Positions 1 through 6,868 of a stretch of DNA of 64,000 nt are shown here, piece by piece (positions within the stretch are counted from its first letter, which is position 1; each line of letters begins with the position of its first letter). A program made the position numbers and the translations under genes. The DNA is from Actinocatenispora sera (GTDB lineage: Bacteria > Actinomycetota > Actinomycetes > Mycobacteriales > Micromonosporaceae). The DNA is taken from contig NZ_AP023354.1 of assembly GCF_018324685.1 (NCBI RefSeq), positions 4,960,001 to 5,024,000 of the forward strand, in the 5' to 3' direction. The notes under the pieces were generated by a model. That model searched no databases and was not told the origin of the DNA. It saw only the letters and a program-made list of their open reading frames with translations.

Positions 1-95
1 TCAAGGGACTGCTGCTGGGCTCGGTCAGCCAGTCGGTGCTGCACAACGCGAACTGCCCGGTCGCGATCATCAAGGACCGCGCCACCGAGGAGTGA
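1..95 (+). CDS. Universal stress protein (C-terminal end)
   Basis: Only the last 30 codons are present; reading begins at base 3 and ends at the TGA at 93-95. The visible tail carries the G-S-V-S-x-x-V-L-H-x-A-x-C-P-V element that closes the ATP-binding fold of UspA-family proteins, where the Gly and Ser residues contact the nucleotide phosphates. The family binds ATP or AMP in the cytoplasm and is induced by stress. Nothing can be said about the N-terminus or domain number because the gene is cut by the window edge. It converges on the DUF1707 gene with only about 40 bp between them. Confidence 0.8.
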   Translation, partial: KGLLLGSVSQSVLHNANCPVAIIKDRATEE

Positions 96-138
96 AGCCC
101 GGCCGCCGCAGCCGGCACGCGGGACTCCGAAACAGACC

Positions 139-771
139 CTAGCGGTCGGCGAGCAGCTGAACGTACTGGACCTGCCGGTGGATGGCGTACGCGTCCGCAG
201 CGCTGCGCACCGGCAGGTCCACCACGTGCTGCCGGCTGCCGTCGGTGCCGCAGACCTGCACCACGCCGGTCGTCTGGTCCTGCCGGACCAGCAGGAACAG
301 CAGCGACACGAACGGCACCACGAAGAAGCCGAGTACCGCGGCCACCACCGCCGCGGTCGGGATCACCCGGCGCGTCTGCCAGTAGTCGTAGCTGCGCCAC
401 ACCGAACCGGACAGCGGGAAGCTTCCGCCCGGGGTACGCACCGTGTCGGCGGTGACGGCGAGCGGACCGAACCGCACCAGCACCTCGGTGGCCGGACCGT
501 TCCAGCGCGGTGGACGCGGCGGTGCCGGCGCCAGGTCCGCGGTCAGCGCGGCGAACTGGGACCGACTGGTCGCCGCGTAGGCGGCCGCGGCCCGCCGGTC
601 GAACTCGGCCAGATCCAGCCGCCCGGCGCCGACCGCCTCCCGCAGCCGCCCCACCAGCGCGTCCCGCTCGTCGTCGGTCGGTTGAACGCCCCCGCCCGGC
701 CCACCGGCCGAGGTGAGTTCGGCGTCGGCGGGCCGCGGCGCCGCCGGAGTCTGCAGTGCCATGCCCCCCAT
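139..771 (-). CDS. DUF1707 (SHOCT-like) membrane protein
   Basis: About 210 residues. An N-terminal DUF1707 domain (roughly residues 25-75) carries the family signature D-E-R-D-A-L near its start, then G-R-L-D-L-x-E-F-D-R-R. This actinobacterial domain often sits at the N-terminus of small membrane or regulatory proteins; its biochemical role is not established. A hydrophobic stretch of about 27 residues around position 145 looks like one long or two short membrane segments, followed by a short polar C-terminus. The ATG at 771 is preceded by a purine-rich run; an in-frame ATG at 798 is possible. The frame stays open far upstream, but that part is antisense to the EamA gene. Confidence 0.65.
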   Translation of the reverse strand: MGGMALQTPAAPRPADAELTSAGGPGGGVQPTDDERDALVGRLREAVGAGRLDLAEFDRRAAAAYAATSRSQFAALTADLAPAPPRPPRWNGPATEVLVRFGPLAVTADTVRTPGGSFPLSGSVWRSYDYWQTRRVIPTAAVVAAVLGFFVVPFVSLLFLLVRQDQTTGVVQVCGTDGSRQHVVDLPVRSAADAYAIHRQVQYVQLLADR

Positions 772-872
772 GCTCGTCGCCGAGCCGGGTTCCGGCATCA
801 GGCGCGGTACCCAGCTGTCCCCGATCCGTCCCTCAGGGATGACCCCGAGCCGCCGGCGCTTCCGCGTCCGGT

Positions 873-1808
873 TCAGGCCACCTCGGAGGTGGCGAGCCGG
901 CCGGGGACCACGGCCGGGCCGGACGCGGACCGCTCGTGCACGCCCAGCGCGGTCACCGCGGCCGCCACCAGCGCCACGCCGAGCCACTGGGTCAGCGCGA
1001 ACTTCTCCCCCAGCGCGAACACCCCGACCAGCGCCGCCGTCGCCGGGAACGCCAGCTCGGCCAGCGTGGCGCGCGACGCCGCGGTGCGCCGCAACCCGCG
1101 GTAGTAGAGCATCAGCGCGAGCAGGCCCGGGATCAGCGCCAGCGCGACCACCGCCGGCCAGTCCGCCGGCGCGACCCGCCACGAGGTACCGGTCGCGAGC
1201 GCGATCAGCACCGCGGTGGGCAGCCCGATCGCGAACCGCAGCACGGTCAGGGTGGTCGGGTCCAGGTCGGCGGACACCAGCCGGCCCAGCACCGTACCGC
1301 CGGCCCACAGCGCGGCGGCACCGACCGCGAGCAGGGCCGCCTCGGCGCTCGCCAGCCCGACGTGCAGCGGGTCCGGGAAGGTCAGCAGCCAGGCGCCGGC
1401 GAGCGCCGGCACCACGAACAGCAGGTACCGGCGATGCAGCCGCTCGCCGAGCAGCAGCCCGGCCAGCCCGATCGCGAACAGCGGCTGCAGCTTCTGCAGT
1501 ACCAGCGGGGTGATCGCGTCGCCCTTGGTGAACGCCAGGGTGAACAGCGTGGTCGCCAGCGCCGAGGCGCCGGCACCGACGCCGATCATGGCGAGCCGCT
1601 GCCGGCCGGACAACCCCCGCCACCCGCGCCAGGCCCGCGGCAGCAGGGGCGACAGGATCGCCACGCACACCGCGTGTTCCAGTACGACGATCAGCGGCGT
1701 GGGCAGCTGGGTGGTCAGCGGCTTGCGCAGCAGCGCGTCGGTGCCCCACAGCGCCGACGACAGTGCCACCAGCCAGGTCAGGTCCCGGGTACGGGCTGCT
1801 CCGGTCAT
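873..1808 (-). CDS. EamA/DMT-superfamily transporter
   Basis: 311 residues, the usual length for a ten-helix drug/metabolite transporter made of two EamA repeats. The N-terminal W-x-x-A-L-x-S-A-L-W-G-T opens the first repeat; the second repeat holds the typical P-A-T-A-A-L-V-G-V-F-A-L-G-E segment before its last helix. Members export amino acids, purines or other metabolites across the cytoplasmic membrane; the substrate cannot be read from sequence. The ATG at 1808 was chosen because it directly precedes the first helix; ATGs at 1812-1859 would add a polar tail. It is divergent from the ClC gene across about 200 bp. Confidence 0.85.
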   Translation of the reverse strand: MTGAARTRDLTWLVALSSALWGTDALLRKPLTTQLPTPLIVVLEHAVCVAILSPLLPRAWRGWRGLSGRQRLAMIGVGAGASALATTLFTLAFTKGDAITPLVLQKLQPLFAIGLAGLLLGERLHRRYLLFVVPALAGAWLLTFPDPLHVGLASAEAALLAVGAAALWAGGTVLGRLVSADLDPTTLTVLRFAIGLPTAVLIALATGTSWRVAPADWPAVVALALIPGLLALMLYYRGLRRTAASRATLAELAFPATAALVGVFALGEKFALTQWLGVALVAAAVTALGVHERSASGPAVVPGRLATSEVA

Positions 1809-2008
1809 CGCTCGATCATGTCCTGTCGCCGGTGCCGGCCGCGAGCCGGCCGTGACCATCCGCCCATCATCACCCGGTGCGGTGAGCCGCCGCACGGCCG
1901 GTGCGGGCGCAGACGACCAGGTCACAGCGGCGCACGCCGCCGCCGACGACCGCAAACCAGACCAATACAGTCGGGTGAACCCCTCCCCTCGACCGGCAAG
2001 GATCCCGC

Positions 2009-3847
2009 ATGGCCGCACCCCGCCCCGAGCACACCACCGCCACCCGGGCCAACCATCTCGGCGACTTCACCGTCGGTCGCCGGGTCCTGCTGCTGGTCGG
2101 CCTGGCGGTGGTCATCGGCGCGGTGAGCGCGGTGGTGGCCTTCGCGCTGCTGCGGCTGATCGGGCTGGCCACGAACCTGTTCTTCCACTTCCGGGTGGAC
2201 ACCGCGCTCACCGCGCCCGATTCGCCGCACCGGCTGGTGATCCTCGGTGTGCCGGTACTCGGCGGGCTGATCGTGGGGCTGCTGGCGCGGTTCGGGTCGG
2301 AGAAGATCCGCGGCCACGGGATGCCGGAGGCGATCGAGTCGATCCTGACCGGCGGCAGCCGGGTGCAGCCGCGGGTGGCGATCCTGAAGCCGCTGTCGGC
2401 GGCGATCTCGATCGGCTCCGGCGGCCCGTTCGGCGCCGAGGGGCCGATCATCATGACCGGCGGCGCGGTCGGCTCGGTGCTCGCCCAGCACCTGAAGCTG
2501 ACCGCCGACGAGCGCAAGATCCTGCTGGTCGCCGGCGCCGCCGGCGGCATGGCCGCCACCTTCAACGCGCCGCTCGCGGCGGTGCTGCTCGCGGTCGAGC
2601 TGCTGCTGTTCGAGTGGCGGCCACGCAGCTTCCTGCCGGTGGCCACCGGCGTCGCGACCGCCACCGTGACCCGCTACGGGCTGCTCGGCTCGGCGCCGAT
2701 CTTCGGCGTACCGGCGGTGCACCTGCACCTGGACCCGGGCGTGTACCTGCTGTGCGTGGTCGCCGGCTGCGTCGGCGGGGTGCTCGCGGTGCTCGCCACC
2801 AACCTGGTGTACCTGGCGGAGGACCTGTTCGCGAAGCTGCCGGTGCACTGGATGTGGTGGCCGGCGATCGGCGGGCTGCTGATCGGCATCGGTGGCCTGA
2901 TCCAGCCGCGCGCCCTGGGCGTCGGGTACGACGTGATCCGCGACCTGCTCACCGGGCACGCCGGGCTGAGCCTGATCGTCGGCATCCTGGTGGTCAAGAC
3001 GCTGATCTGGGGGCTGTCGCTGGGCTCGGGTACCTCCGGCGGCGTGCTGGCGCCGGTGTTCATGATCGGCGGCGCCCTGGGTGCCCTCGAGGCGCGGGTG
3101 TTCCCGCAGGTCGGGCCGGGCTTCTGGGCACTGGTCGGGCTGGCCGCCGTGGTGGGCGGGGTGATGCGCTCGCCGCTGACCGGGGTCGTGTTCTCGCTGG
3201 AACTGACGCACGAGTGGTCGGCGCTGCTGCCGCTCGCGATCGCGGCCACCGCCGGGTACGGGCTGTCCGCGCTGGTGCTGAAGCGCTCGGTGCTGACCGA
3301 GAAGATCGCCCGCCGCGGTCATCACCTGACCCGGGAGTACTCGATCGATCCGCTGGAGATCATGTTCATCCGCGAGGTGATGAGCAGCGAGGTCGTGACG
3401 CTGCGGGCGGACAGCCCGCTGGCCGCGGTCACCGCGACCTTCCTGTCTCCCGAGCACGTGCAGGTACGCGACCGGCAGCACCGGCAGCGGCTGTACCCGG
3501 TGCTGGACACCGAGGACCGGCTGGTCGGTGTCGCGACCCGGCGGGACCTGCTGGACGCGGCGCTCAACCCGCCGCAGTCCGGCACGGTCCGCGACATCAT
3601 GGTCGCCGACCCGGTGGTGGCGCTGCCGGACGAGACGCTGCGCGAGGTCGCGAACCGGCTCGCCACCTCCGGCGTCACCCGCATCCCGGTGGTCGACCGC
3701 ACCGACGCGAGCCGGCTGCTCGGCGTCGTGTCCGTCGGCCAGCTGCTGCGGGCCCGGCTGGTCGACGTGCGCGAGGACCAGCACAGCGAACGCATCCTGC
3801 GCCTCCCCCGCCGCCGCACCGCCCCGGCCGAACCGGTGGCTGGCTGA
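2009..3847 (+). CDS. ClC-family chloride channel/antiporter with CBS pair
   Basis: 612 residues. The N-terminal ~430 residues form the ClC membrane domain. The selectivity motif G-S-G-G-P (137-141) and the G-A-E-G-P motif carrying the gating glutamate Glu144 are intact, so a Cl-/H+ antiporter mechanism is plausible. The later G-S-G-T-S-G-G element replaces the common GxFxP region with G-G-V-L-A-P. The C-terminal ~170 residues hold two CBS domains, which in this family bind adenine nucleotides and regulate gating. The start ATG has AAGGA six bases upstream. The gene ends just before a 60-bp inverted repeat shared with the convergent folD. Confidence 0.95.
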   Translation: MAAPRPEHTTATRANHLGDFTVGRRVLLLVGLAVVIGAVSAVVAFALLRLIGLATNLFFHFRVDTALTAPDSPHRLVILGVPVLGGLIVGLLARFGSEKIRGHGMPEAIESILTGGSRVQPRVAILKPLSAAISIGSGGPFGAEGPIIMTGGAVGSVLAQHLKLTADERKILLVAGAAGGMAATFNAPLAAVLLAVELLLFEWRPRSFLPVATGVATATVTRYGLLGSAPIFGVPAVHLHLDPGVYLLCVVAGCVGGVLAVLATNLVYLAEDLFAKLPVHWMWWPAIGGLLIGIGGLIQPRALGVGYDVIRDLLTGHAGLSLIVGILVVKTLIWGLSLGSGTSGGVLAPVFMIGGALGALEARVFPQVGPGFWALVGLAAVVGGVMRSPLTGVVFSLELTHEWSALLPLAIAATAGYGLSALVLKRSVLTEKIARRGHHLTREYSIDPLEIMFIREVMSSEVVTLRADSPLAAVTATFLSPEHVQVRDRQHRQRLYPVLDTEDRLVGVATRRDLLDAALNPPQSGTVRDIMVADPVVALPDETLREVANRLATSGVTRIPVVDRTDASRLLGVVSVGQLLRARLVDVREDQHSERILRLPRRRTAPAEPVAG

Positions 3848-3894
3848 CCCGACCGCGCACCGGACGGTGCTGCGTCGATCAGGCGACCGCCCGC

Positions 3895-3954
3895 GTTGAT
3901 CAAGGGGTTCGGCCCCGTCGTCCCAGGAAGCCGTGCCGCAATCCCTTGATCAAC
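3895..3954. repeat. 60-bp inverted-repeat element, copy 1
   Basis: Ends are the perfect inverted arms GTTGATCAAGGG (3895-3906) and CCCTTGATCAAC (3943-3954). A second element of exactly the same length and about 75% identity lies at 28704-28763. The arms extend inward with near-symmetry (GGGRTTCGGC against GCCGCAATCCC). The right arm supplies the TGA stop of the folD-like gene at 3950-3952. It sits between convergent genes, so it may act as a bidirectional terminator or be a small mobile palindrome of REP/MITE type; no open reading frame in it looks real. Confidence 0.75.
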
Positions 3955-4780
3955 TTGGGGTGGCGGCGCGGACGACGTGGGACAGCAGGGTGGCGGTGGT
4001 GACGGGGCCGACGCCGCCCGGGACCGGCGTGATGGCGGCGGCGACCTCGGCAACCTCGTCGGTACGCACGTCGCCGACCAGGCCGCCATCCGCGGTCGGG
4101 TTGGTACCCACGTCGATCACGACGGCGCCGGGCGCGACGTGTTCGGCGCCGAGCAACCCGGCCCGGCCGACCGCCGCGACCAGGACGTCGGCCCGCCGGG
4201 TGTGCTCGGCGAGGTCGCGGGTACGGGAGTGGCAGACCGTCACGGTGGCCTGCTCGGCGAGCAGCAGCGTCGCCGCCGGCTTGCCGACCACCGTCGAGCG
4301 GCCGACCACGACCGCGTCGCGGCCGGCCAACTCGACGCCCTCGGCACGCAGCAGGTGCAGCACCGCGGCGGCGGTCGCCGGCGGGTAGGCGGTCGCGCCG
4401 GCGGCGAGCAGCCCGGCCGAACGCGGATTGGCGCCGTCGACGTCCTTCGCCACGTCGATCGCGCTGCCGGCCTGCACCGCGGTGATCCCGGCCGGCATCG
4501 GCGTCTGGCACAGCACCCCGTGCACCGTGTCGTCCGCGGACAGCTCGGCGAGCCGGGCGACGAGCTCGTCGGCGCCGACCGGCGGGCCGACCACCCGGCA
4601 CTCGATGCCGAGCCGGTCGGCGGTGCGGGACAGCTGCCGCACGTACCAGGCGGTGCCCTCGTCCGGTGTCGGCACGACGATGGCCAGGCACGGCCGTACC
4701 GGCGCGGCGGCGACCCGGTCGGCCAGCTCGGCGCGCAGCGCGGCGGCGATCGCGCGCCCGTCGATCATCCGCGCGGTCAC
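3950..4780 (-). CDS. folD: FolD-like methylene-THF dehydrogenase lacking the cyclohydrolase Lys
   Basis: 276 residues, normal FolD length. The NADP-binding half is well conserved (VVGRS at 158-162, V-G-K-P, C-H-S-R-T, P-V-P-G-G-V-G-P). The substrate half is divergent: the Tyr of the Y-x3-K motif is present (Tyr46) but the lysine position is Leu50, and the P-C-T-P loop reads Y-P-P-A-T. Gln92 and Asp113 are kept. In characterised FolD the lysine is needed for methenyl-THF cyclohydrolase activity, so I infer mainly dehydrogenase function here. The start overlaps the stop of an FTCD-like cyclohydrolase gene by four bases (ATGA), suggesting the missing activity is supplied by that partner. The stop codon lies inside the 60-bp repeat. 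Confidence 0.85.
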   Translation of the reverse strand: MTARMIDGRAIAAALRAELADRVAAAPVRPCLAIVVPTPDEGTAWYVRQLSRTADRLGIECRVVGPPVGADELVARLAELSADDTVHGVLCQTPMPAGITAVQAGSAIDVAKDVDGANPRSAGLLAAGATAYPPATAAAVLHLLRAEGVELAGRDAVVVGRSTVVGKPAATLLLAEQATVTVCHSRTRDLAEHTRRADVLVAAVGRAGLLGAEHVAPGAVVIDVGTNPTADGGLVGDVRTDEVAEVAAAITPVPGGVGPVTTATLLSHVVRAATPS

Positions 4781-5379
4781 GAGGACAGCTCCGCGCGCAG
4801 CCGGGCGGCGAGCTCGCGGGCCGGGCCGAGGTGGTCGGTCGCCGCGGCGAGCTCGGTGGCGAGGGGTGCCCGGTCCGGCTCGGGCAGCGCGGACAGGTTG
4901 ATCTCGACGTTGATCGCGGCGGACTCGATCGCCGCGGCGGCCGTGCTTGCCGCGACGGCGACGTCGGACAGCACGGTCCGGTTCGACCGGCCGGGCAGCT
5001 CCGCGGCCAACTCGGCGACCTCGGCGGCGAGCGCCGCGATCGCGAGTGGCGGCTCGGCGGCCGCCACCGTCGCCGCCCGGATCGCCGCGGCCCGTCCAGG
5101 GTCGGCCTTGTCGATCCCGTAGGTGGCCATCAGTTCGCGAAAGGCGCTCGCATCCCGCTCGATCAGCCCGACCGCCTCGGCCCGCAACTGCCCGGCGCGG
5201 ACCAGGATCCGGGCGGTGTCCGGCTCGTACTGCGCGTACCTGGCGCGGCCGGTGGTCAGGTGGGCCACCATCTCCACCAGGCCGGCGGCGATCGCCGCGG
5301 TCATCGCCGCGGCCGCGCCACCGCCCGGTGCGGGCGCCGCGGACCCCAGTTCGGCGAGCCAGTGGTCGACACTCTGCAT
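4777..5379 (-). CDS. Cyclodeaminase/cyclohydrolase family protein (FTCD-C/FchA-like)
   Basis: 200 residues, matching the single-domain form of the formimino-THF cyclodeaminase family (PF04961). The hallmark N-terminal P-A-P-G-G-G-A-A-A-A-M is at about residues 16-26, followed by long alanine-rich helices typical of this all-helical fold. Stand-alone members include FchA, a methenyl-THF cyclohydrolase, and formimino-THF cyclodeaminases. No histidine-degradation genes are nearby; the coupled downstream gene is a FolD that has lost its cyclohydrolase lysine. I therefore favour methenyl-THF cyclohydrolase, an inference from context. The two genes overlap by ATGA. Confidence 0.8.
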   Translation of the reverse strand: MQSVDHWLAELGSAAPAPGGGAAAAMTAAIAAGLVEMVAHLTTGRARYAQYEPDTARILVRAGQLRAEAVGLIERDASAFRELMATYGIDKADPGRAAAIRAATVAAAEPPLAIAALAAEVAELAAELPGRSNRTVLSDVAVAASTAAAAIESAAINVEINLSALPEPDRAPLATELAAATDHLGPARELAARLRAELSS

Positions 5380-5425
5380 GCCGCCGAGCCTACGTGCCGA
5401 GCGGGCGCCGGGGGTGCGGAAGAGG

Positions 5426-6556
5426 TCAGCGCCGGCGGGGTGCGAAGCGCCCCGCGCCGACCGCGATCAGTCCGGTCAGCACCGCCACCACCACGAACGA
5501 GACCGACAGCGACGTGGCGCCGGCGATGCCGCCGATCACCGCCGGCGCGGCGAACCCGGCGCCGTACGAGATGGTCGCGACGCCGGCGATCGCGTGCCCG
5601 GGATGGGTGGTGGCCGCACCGGCGGCGGTGAACGCCAGCGGTACCACCACCGACACGCCGACGCCGAGCAGCGCGAAGCCGAGGATGCCCGGTACCGCCT
5701 GGCGGGAGACCGCGACGAGCACGGCGCCGGCGGCGGCGAGGATGCCGCCCAGCCGTACCGCGCCGACCACGCCCAGGCGGTTGACCACGCCGTCGCCGAC
5801 CAGTCGACCGGCCGCCATCGCGAACGCGAACCCGGTGTACGCCCCGGCCGCGATGCCCTGTGGCGCGTGGGCGATGTCGGTGAGGTACTTCGCGGCCCAG
5901 TCCGAGCCGGCGCCCTCGCCGAACACCGCGCAGAAGCCGAGCAGACCGATCAGCAGCACCGGCCGCGGGGGAAGCGCGAACGCGGGCGGCTCCACCGCGC
6001 CCGGCCGGGGCCGCACCGGTGGCAGCAGCCGGGCCGCGAACTGGCCCAGGACCAGCAGGATCGCCGCCATGATCGCGAAGTGCAGCCGGCCGTCCACATC
6101 CAGGCTCGCGGCCACCACACCGACCCCGGACGCCGCGAGGCCGCCGATGCTCCACAGTCCGTGCAGCCCGGACATGATCGACCGGCCGACGGCCTGCTCG
6201 ACCGCGACCGCCTCGGCGTTCATCGCCACATCGGCCATCCCGGACGCCGCGCCGTAGACCAGCAGCGCCGCGCACAGCAGCGGCAGGTTCGGCGCGAGCG
6301 CCGGCAGGATCAGCGCCGCGCACCAGCAGCCGAGCAGGATCCGGGTGACCAGCCGACCGTCGTAGCGGTGCAACAACCGTCCGGTGAACGACATCGCCGC
6401 GATCGCGCCGATGGCCGGGAACAGCAGCGCCAGGCCGAGCTGGCCGGTGCCGACACCGACGTGGTCGGCGAGCCACGGCACCCGGGTGGCGAAGGTACCG
6501 GTGACCGCGCCGTGCACGGCGAACACGCCGGACGCGCCGAGCCGATCCCGCCGCAT
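5426..6556 (-). CDS. MFS transporter
   Basis: 376 residues with twelve hydrophobic segments in two six-helix halves separated by a short arginine/proline-rich loop near residue 195. The shape and the early F-A-T-R-x-P-W motif resemble the compact bacterial MFS group often annotated as sugar or drug permeases (YbjJ-like); the substrate is not predictable. The ATG at 6556 follows a strong purine run (GAGGGGGGCAGG); longer in-frame extensions upstream are low-complexity arginine/proline sequence and were rejected. It lies 46 bp downstream of the FTCD-like gene's start, reading in the same direction and toward it. Confidence 0.85.
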   Translation of the reverse strand: MRRDRLGASGVFAVHGAVTGTFATRVPWLADHVGVGTGQLGLALLFPAIGAIAAMSFTGRLLHRYDGRLVTRILLGCWCAALILPALAPNLPLLCAALLVYGAASGMADVAMNAEAVAVEQAVGRSIMSGLHGLWSIGGLAASGVGVVAASLDVDGRLHFAIMAAILLVLGQFAARLLPPVRPRPGAVEPPAFALPPRPVLLIGLLGFCAVFGEGAGSDWAAKYLTDIAHAPQGIAAGAYTGFAFAMAAGRLVGDGVVNRLGVVGAVRLGGILAAAGAVLVAVSRQAVPGILGFALLGVGVSVVVPLAFTAAGAATTHPGHAIAGVATISYGAGFAAPAVIGGIAGATSLSVSFVVVAVLTGLIAVGAGRFAPRRR

Positions 6557-6784
6557 CTGCGCCCTGCCCCCCTCACGCCGTCGAACCGCGCGGCCGATGA
6601 CCGCGCGGGGTACCGGTCGATCATCGCCGCCGTGGCGCCCACCGGCCGCATCCGCCACACCCCGGTGCGACCGCAGCCACAGTCCGCCGCCGCCGGGCCG
6701 GCACCCACCAGGGCAGCACCGCCGGCCACCCCGGCACGCCGGGCCAGACGCAGCCGGCACGCGCCGGCGGAGTCCGGCCGGGAT

Positions 6785-6847
6785 CGTTACCGGCTGAGCC
6801 GGTTCGGGATGCGTTACCGGCTGAGCCGGTCCGGGATGCGTTACCGG
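6785..6847. repeat. 27-bp tandem repeat (two full units plus a partial third)
   Basis: Units 6785-6811 and 6812-6838 differ at one base (GGTTCGGG against GGTCCGGG); a third, partial unit begins at 6839 with CGTTACCGG. The third unit runs into an inverted copy of the unit's end, forming the adjacent terminator-like hairpin. The number of units may vary between strains by slippage. Confidence 0.8.
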
Positions 6848-6861
6848 GCAACGCATCCCGG
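6831..6861 (-). terminator. Perfect 12-bp stem hairpin after the alpha-mannosidase gene
   Basis: CCGGGATGCGTT (6831-6842) pairs perfectly with AACGCATCCCGG (6850-6861) around a 7-base loop, eight bases past the alpha-mannosidase stop. There is no T-tract, as is usual for terminators in GC-rich actinomycetes. Confidence 0.7.
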
Positions 6862-6868
6862 GCCGAGG

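Larger units (their letters stand above)
6557..6868. other. Intergenic region with tandem repeat and hairpin
   Basis: No gene is supported in these 312 bases. The half next to the MFS start is plain GC-rich sequence holding that gene's ribosome binding site and presumably its promoter. The other half holds a 27-bp tandem repeat and a strong hairpin that follows the alpha-mannosidase gene, listed separately. Confidence 0.6.

Noticed and set aside
3895-3954. Insertion sequence remnants
   Set aside because: The element is only 60 bp, has no transposase and no visible target-site duplication; it is kept as an inverted repeat.
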